Source of the DNA: Poteriospumella lacustris
Taxonomy: Eukaryota > Sar > Chrysophyceae > Chromulinales > Dinobryaceae
DNA length: 26,752 bases
Reading direction: 5' to 3'
Assembly (NCBI GenBank): GCA_008000375.1
Contig: SMOI01000406.1
Location: 1 to 26,752 of the forward strand
This document shows positions 1 to 8,452 of the stretch, piece by piece; within the stretch, counting starts at the first letter, position 1, and each line of letters opens with the position of its first letter. The notes under the pieces are model-generated. The model was given only the letters and a program-made list of their open reading frames with translations, made no database searches and was not told the DNA's origin. Made by a program: the position numbers and the translations under genes.

Positions 1-1
1 T

Positions 2-30
2 CAGCCAACAGACTAAACGTTCTAGAAGTT
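2..30. repeat. 29-bp site A with near-palindromic core (first of five)
   Basis: Site A recurs at 2013-2041, 4024-4052, 6035-6063 and 8046-8074. It matches site B of the same unit at 27 of 29 positions. Its right half, AACGTTCTAGAAGTT, is the 14-bp perfect palindrome AACTTCTAGAAGTT with one G inserted. The core TTCTAGAA also fits a heat-shock-element-like TTCnnGAA pair. It may be a recombinase or protein-binding site, but no function is shown. Confidence 0.8.
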
Positions 31-184
31 GGAAGCTTGAGGAGTACGTACGGCGTACGGCGTAGGGGAAGCGCGGTATACACTACGGTATCACTAAGGG
101 AACAAACAAGCATTTCAAGGACTACCTTCAGGACTACCACAAGCGTCCCTTTATTTGTCACCTAACCTGTCCGGCACTTGTCTC

Positions 185-225
185 GATTGCTTCGGCCCCT
201 ATAAACGTTACGTTCCGAAGCAATC
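185..225. repeat. Perfect 11-bp inverted repeat (hairpin) in each unit
   Basis: The arms GATTGCTTCGG (185-195) and CCGAAGCAATC (215-225) are perfectly complementary and enclose a 19-nt loop containing TATAAACGTTACG. The hairpin is repeated at +2011, +4022 and +6033. The fifth copy keeps only the left arm because the array ends in the loop. It could be a cruciform or foldback site, a transcript hairpin or a recombination target. Confidence 0.85.
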
Positions 226-796
226 ACCACTGTGATTGGAGAGGCCTTTAGGGGGTGTGGGGGGTCCAAGTTTCGCCGTGTCTGTGTGTGTGTGTACAAT
301 GTCACTTGTCACATGTCTCTTGTAACATGTCACAGAAGATTGAGTGGGCGCTTAGCGCGCTTGCATGTCGCTCATTATTAGCGTATATATGTTCGGTTCA
401 CACGAGTAGACGTACTCCACCTGTACACTGTCGTCACGAGTCAGTCAGTCGGTTCCGCGGCCACATTTCACTTGTTGCCGTTCGCGCTTGGCACGGATTG
501 TTCGGTTCAAGTGCTCGCGAAGCGCGCGCTCAGACCACGGGTTTGTCTTTCGTCGCGTGTTCAACTTTTATACGGAATGAAACCGACCGAGAGTCAGCCG
601 ACATTCGGCCTGGGAGATCGATCTGGGAGAAATGGGAAAGGTGGGGCCGGCCTTTCAAAGTCAGTCCGTCAGGCCAGCATCGCCGACGGAAAGTCAATTG
701 TTGACCATTATTTTATTGTGAATGGTTCCAATGCGAAAAAGCTTTCTTGCCGCAAGCAAAGGCTTGAAGGCCAAAAAGAAGATCGCAAGCGAATCC

Positions 797-930
797 CGGG
801 AATCGACAGATCAAGGACCTCGAGCTCAGATCTTTACCACTCCATGCAACTTTCGGGAATCGACAGATTAATAACTTAAAATAAAATTTAATTAATAACT
901 TAAAACGAAAATTAATAATTAAATTGAATG
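797..930. repeat. AT-rich island with two pairs of 15-bp direct repeats, one per unit
   Basis: Just left of the island, CGGGAATCGACAGAT occurs at 797-811 and 854-868. The following stretch is almost pure A/T and holds ATTAATAACTTAAAA at 867-881 and 891-905. The block recurs in every full unit. AT-rich islands in otherwise balanced DNA are common in replication origins, matrix-attachment sites and element ends. Nothing here decides among these. Confidence 0.6.
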
Positions 931-1461
931 CAGATTAATGTCCTTTGGAAGATGTGAGATCGATATGGACATAGGCGCATGTTGCCGATTTTCGGCCCTG
1001 CTGCTGTGTGGTCGCTGCAAGAGCACGCTGACTTTCAGCACCGACTGACTTTCAGCAGCAGGCCGAGTTTCAGTTTCGTATAAATCGGACCTAACTTATG
1101 TATATTTTCATGCTCGCGATGCGAGCACGCATTTGTTCCCGTGGCGCGGATGTCTCGCGCGTTCAGACCATAGCAAAGAGATACTCTGATCAACTATTTT
1201 ATGTATACCTTTTTGTATCGCTTTGTTCATTTACTTTGGGTTTACGTTGCTTGAGTTGAAATACAACAATAGGGACGTCTTCGCCGTGGTCATATCGAGT
1301 TGGTAGAAACGAGAGGCAGTACATCAGGACATCAGCGATGAGCGATGAGTGAGTCAGGAAAAGAAATTTGACATATTGCCAACTATTGTTTTTCTGAGAT
1401 GTAAATAACTTTACAACACGATGAATCAAATGCCATTAAAGATATGATTTACAGCAAGACG

Positions 1462-1490
1462 CAGTCAACAGACTGAACGTTCTAGAAGTT
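1462..1490. repeat. 29-bp site B with near-palindromic core (first of four)
   Basis: Site B recurs at 3473-3501, 5484-5512 and 7495-7523, in the same orientation as site A. It differs from A at two positions (T for C at base 4, G for A at base 14) and keeps the core AACGTTCTAGAAGTT intact. A and B divide each unit into segments of about 1460 and 551 bp, so the 2011-bp unit may be a composite of two blocks bounded by the same short sequence. Confidence 0.8.
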
Positions 1491-2172
1491 ACCATGAAAC
1501 TTCATCGAGTGGACGCGGAGTTGCGAGCAGAAAGTAGAGAGCTACGGACTCTTCTGGGTGAATAAAAGACTCGCGACCAGAAATGAAAGACACGACAAGA
1601 GTCAAGGACACGACAATATCTCTATCACTGGCCGCCTCGACGATAGATTTTAGCTCATCAAGGGATAATAAATAAACATTTATGATGGCCCACAACAAGA
1701 CCATGACTTCCTCCGCTAGAAGGTTGCGAGGTTGGCCTTCACAGGGGTGACCAGAGCGCGAGCTTCCCTTCCGGGCTTGCGCCCCCATCCAAGCGGAGCT
1801 CTGTTTCTTTGTTTCAGGGAAGTCTACCGTTTCTTTGTTTCCTAAATCCCGATCGTTGTCACCGACAGCTTCATGGAAACTTCGGTGCACCGAAGACAAT
1901 TTCAATCCGTACCAACCCATGCCCAGAAGGGAACCACCGGCAAGAAAAAGCAAGGTGCAAGGGGTTTGTTTGGAACCAACTATCTGGCAATTAAATACGT
2001 TACAGCCAGGCTCAGCCAACAGACTAAACGTTCTAGAAGTTGGAAGCTTGAGGAGTACGTACGGCGTACGGCGTAGGGGAAGCGCGGTATACACTACGGT
2101 ATCACTAAGGGAACAAACAAGCATTTCAAGGACTACCTTCAGGACTACCACAAGCGTCCCTTTATTTGTCAC
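1489..2172 (-). CDS. Doubtful 227-residue open frame, one per array unit
   Basis: This is the longest open frame inside the array unit. It recurs unchanged at 3500-4183, 5511-6194 and 7522-8205, and the last copy takes its start from the truncated fifth unit. The protein begins with a hydrophobic Val/Leu-rich stretch and has a hydrophobic patch near residues 160-175, but I see no known domain. It runs across both 29-bp sites, and shorter frames overlap it on the other strand (1835-2176 and 1873-2076). Its conservation among copies reflects only their near-identity, so it is not evidence of selection. Other frames of similar quality exist at 255-704 and 472-879 on the plus strand. I favour non-coding DNA. 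Confidence 0.12.
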   Translation of the reverse strand: MTNKGTLVVVLKVVLEMLVCSLSDTVVYTALPLRRTPYVLLKLPTSRTFSLLAEPGCNVFNCQIVGSKQTPCTLLFLAGGSLLGMGWYGLKLSSVHRSFHEAVGDNDRDLGNKETVDFPETKKQSSAWMGAQARKGSSRSGHPCEGQPRNLLAEEVMVLLWAIINVYLLSLDELKSIVEAASDRDIVVSLTLVVSFISGRESFIHPEESVALYFLLATPRPLDEVSW

Positions 2173-5100
2173 CTAACCTGTCCGGCACTTGTCTCGATTG
2201 CTTCGGCCCCTATAAACGTTACGTTCCGAAGCAATCACCACTGTGATTGGAGAGGCCTTTAGGGGGTGTGGGGGGTCCAAGTTTCGCCGTGTCTGTGTGT
2301 GTGTGTACAATGTCACTTGTCACATGTCTCTTGTAACATGTCACAGAAGATTGAGTGGGCGCTTAGCGCGCTTGCATGTCGCTCATTATTAGCGTATATA
2401 TGTTCGGTTCACACGAGTAGACGTACTCCACCTGTACACTGTCGTCACGAGTCAGTCAGTCGGTTCCGCGGCCACATTTCACTTGTTGCCGTTCGCGCTT
2501 GGCACGGATTGTTCGGTTCAAGTGCTCGCGAAGCGCGCGCTCAGACCACGGGTTTGTCTTTCGTCGCGTGTTCAACTTTTATACGGAATGAAACCGACCG
2601 AGAGTCAGCCGACATTCGGCCTGGGAGATCGATCTGGGAGAAATGGGAAAGGTGGGGCCGGCCTTTCAAAGTCAGTCCGTCAGGCCAGCATCGCCGACGG
2701 AAAGTCAATTGTTGACCATTATTTTATTGTGAATGGTTCCAATGCGAAAAAGCTTTCTTGCCGCAAGCAAAGGCTTGAAGGCCAAAAAGAAGATCGCAAG
2801 CGAATCCCGGGAATCGACAGATCAAGGACCTCGAGCTCAGATCTTTACCACTCCATGCAACTTTCGGGAATCGACAGATTAATAACTTAAAATAAAATTT
2901 AATTAATAACTTAAAACGAAAATTAATAATTAAATTGAATGCAGATTAATGTCCTTTGGAAGATGTGAGATCGATATGGACATAGGCGCATGTTGCCGAT
3001 TTTCGGCCCTGCTGCTGTGTGGTCGCTGCAAGAGCACGCTGACTTTCAGCACCGACTGACTTTCAGCAGCAGGCCGAGTTTCAGTTTCGTATAAATCGGA
3101 CCTAACTTATGTATATTTTCATGCTCGCGATGCGAGCACGCATTTGTTCCCGTGGCGCGGATGTCTCGCGCGTTCAGACCATAGCAAAGAGATACTCTGA
3201 TCAACTATTTTATGTATACCTTTTTGTATCGCTTTGTTCATTTACTTTGGGTTTACGTTGCTTGAGTTGAAATACAACAATAGGGACGTCTTCGCCGTGG
3301 TCATATCGAGTTGGTAGAAACGAGAGGCAGTACATCAGGACATCAGCGATGAGCGATGAGTGAGTCAGGAAAAGAAATTTGACATATTGCCAACTATTGT
3401 TTTTCTGAGATGTAAATAACTTTACAACACGATGAATCAAATGCCATTAAAGATATGATTTACAGCAAGACGCAGTCAACAGACTGAACGTTCTAGAAGT
3501 TACCATGAAACTTCATCGAGTGGACGCGGAGTTGCGAGCAGAAAGTAGAGAGCTACGGACTCTTCTGGGTGAATAAAAGACTCGCGACCAGAAATGAAAG
3601 ACACGACAAGAGTCAAGGACACGACAATATCTCTATCACTGGCCGCCTCGACGATAGATTTTAGCTCATCAAGGGATAATAAATAAACATTTATGATGGC
3701 CCACAACAAGACCATGACTTCCTCCGCTAGAAGGTTGCGAGGTTGGCCTTCACAGGGGTGACCAGAGCGCGAGCTTCCCTTCCGGGCTTGCGCCCCCATC
3801 CAAGCGGAGCTCTGTTTCTTTGTTTCAGGGAAGTCTACCGTTTCTTTGTTTCCTAAATCCCGATCGTTGTCACCGACAGCTTCATGGAAACTTCGGTGCA
3901 CCGAAGACAATTTCAATCCGTACCAACCCATGCCCAGAAGGGAACCACCGGCAAGAAAAAGCAAGGTGCAAGGGGTTTGTTTGGAACCAACTATCTGGCA
4001 ATTAAATACGTTACAGCCAGGCTCAGCCAACAGACTAAACGTTCTAGAAGTTGGAAGCTTGAGGAGTACGTACGGCGTACGGCGTAGGGGAAGCGCGGTA
4101 TACACTACGGTATCACTAAGGGAACAAACAAGCATTTCAAGGACTACCTTCAGGACTACCACAAGCGTCCCTTTATTTGTCACCTAACCTGTCCGGCACT
4201 TGTCTCGATTGCTTCGGCCCCTATAAACGTTACGTTCCGAAGCAATCACCACTGTGATTGGAGAGGCCTTTAGGGGGTGTGGGGGGTCCAAGTTTCGCCG
4301 TGTCTGTGTGTGTGTGTACAATGTCACTTGTCACATGTCTCTTGTAACATGTCACAGAAGATTGAGTGGGCGCTTAGCGCGCTTGCATGTCGCTCATTAT
4401 TAGCGTATATATGTTCGGTTCACACGAGTAGACGTACTCCACCTGTACACTGTCGTCACGAGTCAGTCAGTCGGTTCCGCGGCCACATTTCACTTGTTGC
4501 CGTTCGCGCTTGGCACGGATTGTTCGGTTCAAGTGCTCGCGAAGCGCGCGCTCAGACCACGGGTTTGTCTTTCGTCGCGTGTTCAACTTTTATACGGAAT
4601 GAAACCGACCGAGAGTCAGCCGACATTCGGCCTGGGAGATCGATCTGGGAGAAATGGGAAAGGTGGGGCCGGCCTTTCAAAGTCAGTCCGTCAGGCCAGC
4701 ATCGCCGACGGAAAGTCAATTGTTGACCATTATTTTATTGTGAATGGTTCCAATGCGAAAAAGCTTTCTTGCCGCAAGCAAAGGCTTGAAGGCCAAAAAG
4801 AAGATCGCAAGCGAATCCCGGGAATCGACAGATCAAGGACCTCGAGCTCAGATCTTTACCACTCCATGCAACTTTCGGGAATCGACAGATTAATAACTTA
4901 AAATAAAATTTAATTAATAACTTAAAACGAAAATTAATAATTAAATTGAATGCAGATTAATGTCCTTTGGAAGATGTGAGATCGATATGGACATAGGCGC
5001 ATGTTGCCGATTTTCGGCCCTGCTGCTGTGTGGTCGCTGCAAGAGCACGCTGACTTTCAGCACCGACTGACTTTCAGCAGCAGGCCGAGTTTCAGTTTCG

Positions 5101-8044
5101 TATAAATCGGACCTAACTTATGTATATTTTCATGCTCGCGATGCGAGCACGCATTTGTTCCCGTGGCGCGGATGTCTCGCGCGTTCAGACCATAGCAAAG
5201 AGATACTCTGATCAACTATTTTATGTATACCTTTTTGTATCGCTTTGTTCATTTACTTTGGGTTTACGTTGCTTGAGTTGAAATACAACAATAGGGACGT
5301 CTTCGCCGTGGTCATATCGAGTTGGTAGAAACGAGAGGCAGTACATCAGGACATCAGCGATGAGCGATGAGTGAGTCAGGAAAAGAAATTTGACATATTG
5401 CCAACTATTGTTTTTCTGAGATGTAAATAACTTTACAACACGATGAATCAAATGCCATTAAAGATATGATTTACAGCAAGACGCAGTCAACAGACTGAAC
5501 GTTCTAGAAGTTACCATGAAACTTCATCGAGTGGACGCGGAGTTGCGAGCAGAAAGTAGAGAGCTACGGACTCTTCTGGGTGAATAAAAGACTCGCGACC
5601 AGAAATGAAAGACACGACAAGAGTCAAGGACACGACAATATCTCTATCACTGGCCGCCTCGACGATAGATTTTAGCTCATCAAGGGATAATAAATAAACA
5701 TTTATGATGGCCCACAACAAGACCATGACTTCCTCCGCTAGAAGGTTGCGAGGTTGGCCTTCACAGGGGTGACCAGAGCGCGAGCTTCCCTTCCGGGCTT
5801 GCGCCCCCATCCAAGCGGAGCTCTGTTTCTTTGTTTCAGGGAAGTCTACCGTTTCTTTGTTTCCTAAATCCCGATCGTTGTCACCGACAGCTTCATGGAA
5901 ACTTCGGTGCACCGAAGACAATTTCAATCCGTACCAACCCATGCCCAGAAGGGAACCACCGGCAAGAAAAAGCAAGGTGCAAGGGGTTTGTTTGGAACCA
6001 ACTATCTGGCAATTAAATACGTTACAGCCAGGCTCAGCCAACAGACTAAACGTTCTAGAAGTTGGAAGCTTGAGGAGTACGTACGGCGTACGGCGTAGGG
6101 GAAGCGCGGTATACACTACGGTATCACTAAGGGAACAAACAAGCATTTCAAGGACTACCTTCAGGACTACCACAAGCGTCCCTTTATTTGTCACCTAACC
6201 TGTCCGGCACTTGTCTCGATTGCTTCGGCCCCTATAAACGTTACGTTCCGAAGCAATCACCACTGTGATTGGAGAGGCCTTTAGGGGGTGTGGGGGGTCC
6301 AAGTTTCGCCGTGTCTGTGTGTGTGTGTACAATGTCACTTGTCACATGTCTCTTGTAACATGTCACAGAAGATTGAGTGGGCGCTTAGCGCGCTTGCATG
6401 TCGCTCATTATTAGCGTATATATGTTCGGTTCACACGAGTAGACGTACTCCACCTGTACACTGTCGTCACGAGTCAGTCAGTCGGTTCCGCGGCCACATT
6501 TCACTTGTTGCCGTTCGCGCTTGGCACGGATTGTTCGGTTCAAGTGCTCGCGAAGCGCGCGCTCAGACCACGGGTTTGTCTTTCGTCGCGTGTTCAACTT
6601 TTATACGGAATGAAACCGACCGAGAGTCAGCCGACATTCGGCCTGGGAGATCGATCTGGGAGAAATGGGAAAGGTGGGGCCGGCCTTTCAAAGTCAGTCC
6701 GTCAGGCCAGCATCGCCGACGGAAAGTCAATTGTTGACCATTATTTTATTGTGAATGGTTCCAATGCGAAAAAGCTTTCTTGCCGCAAGCAAAGGCTTGA
6801 AGGCCAAAAAGAAGATCGCAAGCGAATCCCGGGAATCGACAGATCAAGGACCTCGAGCTCAGATCTTTACCACTCCATGCAACTTTCGGGAATCGACAGA
6901 TTAATAACTTAAAATAAAATTTAATTAATAACTTAAAACGAAAATTAATAATTAAATTGAATGCAGATTAATGTCCTTTGGAAGATGTGAGATCGATATG
7001 GACATAGGCGCATGTTGCCGATTTTCGGCCCTGCTGCTGTGTGGTCGCTGCAAGAGCACGCTGACTTTCAGCACCGACTGACTTTCAGCAGCAGGCCGAG
7101 TTTCAGTTTCGTATAAATCGGACCTAACTTATGTATATTTTCATGCTCGCGATGCGAGCACGCATTTGTTCCCGTGGCGCGGATGTCTCGCGCGTTCAGA
7201 CCATAGCAAAGAGATACTCTGATCAACTATTTTATGTATACCTTTTTGTATCGCTTTGTTCATTTACTTTGGGTTTACGTTGCTTGAGTTGAAATACAAC
7301 AATAGGGACGTCTTCGCCGTGGTCATATCGAGTTGGTAGAAACGAGAGGCAGTACATCAGGACATCAGCGATGAGCGATGAGTGAGTCAGGAAAAGAAAT
7401 TTGACATATTGCCAACTATTGTTTTTCTGAGATGTAAATAACTTTACAACACGATGAATCAAATGCCATTAAAGATATGATTTACAGCAAGACGCAGTCA
7501 ACAGACTGAACGTTCTAGAAGTTACCATGAAACTTCATCGAGTGGACGCGGAGTTGCGAGCAGAAAGTAGAGAGCTACGGACTCTTCTGGGTGAATAAAA
7601 GACTCGCGACCAGAAATGAAAGACACGACAAGAGTCAAGGACACGACAATATCTCTATCACTGGCCGCCTCGACGATAGATTTTAGCTCATCAAGGGATA
7701 ATAAATAAACATTTATGATGGCCCACAACAAGACCATGACTTCCTCCGCTAGAAGGTTGCGAGGTTGGCCTTCACAGGGGTGACCAGAGCGCGAGCTTCC
7801 CTTCCGGGCTTGCGCCCCCATCCAAGCGGAGCTCTGTTTCTTTGTTTCAGGGAAGTCTACCGTTTCTTTGTTTCCTAAATCCCGATCGTTGTCACCGACA
7901 GCTTCATGGAAACTTCGGTGCACCGAAGACAATTTCAATCCGTACCAACCCATGCCCAGAAGGGAACCACCGGCAAGAAAAAGCAAGGTGCAAGGGGTTT
8001 GTTTGGAACCAACTATCTGGCAATTAAATACGTTACAGCCAGGC

Positions 8045-8250
8045 TCAGCCAACAGACTAAACGTTCTAGAAGTTGGAAGCTTGAGGAGTACGTACGGCGT
8101 ACGGCGTAGGGGAAGCGCGGTATACACTACGGTATCACTAAGGGAACAAACAAGCATTTCAAGGACTACCTTCAGGACTACCACAAGCGTCCCTTTATTT
8201 GTCACCTAACCTGTCCGGCACTTGTCTCGATTGCTTCGGCCCCTATAAAC
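8045..8250. repeat. Truncated fifth copy of the 2011-bp unit
   Basis: Only the first 206 bases of the unit are present. Identity with the other copies holds through CCCTATAAAC and is lost from 8251, where GTTACGTTCC of the full units is replaced by TTTACGGTTT. The break lies inside the 19-nt loop of the unit hairpin, so the left hairpin arm (8229-8239) is kept and the right arm is missing. The missing remainder of the unit does not reappear between the recombinase gene and the 10-bp minisatellite, so this looks like a true array end rather than a simple insertion into the array. Confidence 0.9.
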
Positions 8251-8452
8251 TTTACGGTTTTGGTCAGGTTTCGCACTGAAATGTGTGGTTTTGCGAAAAC
8301 CTCGAAAGTGTGTTGTGAAGAACTACACGGGGTTCCACCACTGTCAATCCAAAGGTTTCGTGTCCGTCCGTACAGTGAAGTGGGGCACTGAAGGTGAAGG
8401 AGATCGGTGAAGGAGAAATCACAAATATTTACGCCGCCATAGCTATTATCGA
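8251..8452. other. Single-copy spacer between array end and recombinase gene
   Basis: About 200 bases without array sequence and without a gene I can support. It presumably contains the promoter and 5' leader of the recombinase gene. A short internal doublet, GAAGGTGAAGGAGATCGGTG followed by AAGGAGAA, lies at about 8391-8417. An open frame on the opposite strand (8202-8606) overlaps the recombinase start and is most likely a shadow. Confidence 0.4.

Larger units (their letters stand above)
1..8250. repeat. Tandem array of a 2011-bp unit
   Basis: Head-to-tail array with copies at 1-2011, 2012-4022, 4023-6033, 6034-8044 and a partial copy at 8045-8250. The window opens inside the array, so it probably continues to the left and the unit boundary used here is arbitrary. 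All lines I compared between copies are identical, and every open reading frame in the unit translates identically in all four copies. I recognise no rRNA, 5S, tRNA, U6 or spliced-leader sequence in the unit. It contains a TG microsatellite, three TATA-like motifs, an AT-rich island, a perfect 11-bp hairpin and a 29-bp direct repeat pair. It could be a young macrosatellite, tandem copies of a non-autonomous mobile element, an integrated concatemer of a circle, or an assembly expansion. Confidence 0.97.

Noticed and set aside
255-879. Plus-strand frames of 149 and 135 codons in each array unit
   Set aside because: They overlap each other in different frames, show no domain and lie over microsatellite and TATA-like sequence. 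A faint BED-finger-like spacing (DHYF ... LSC) was too weak to use.
1-8250. CRISPR array or rDNA/5S/tRNA/spliced-leader repeat
   Set aside because: The unit is 2 kb without short repeat-spacer alternation, the context is eukaryotic, and I recognise no rRNA, tRNA or snRNA core sequence.
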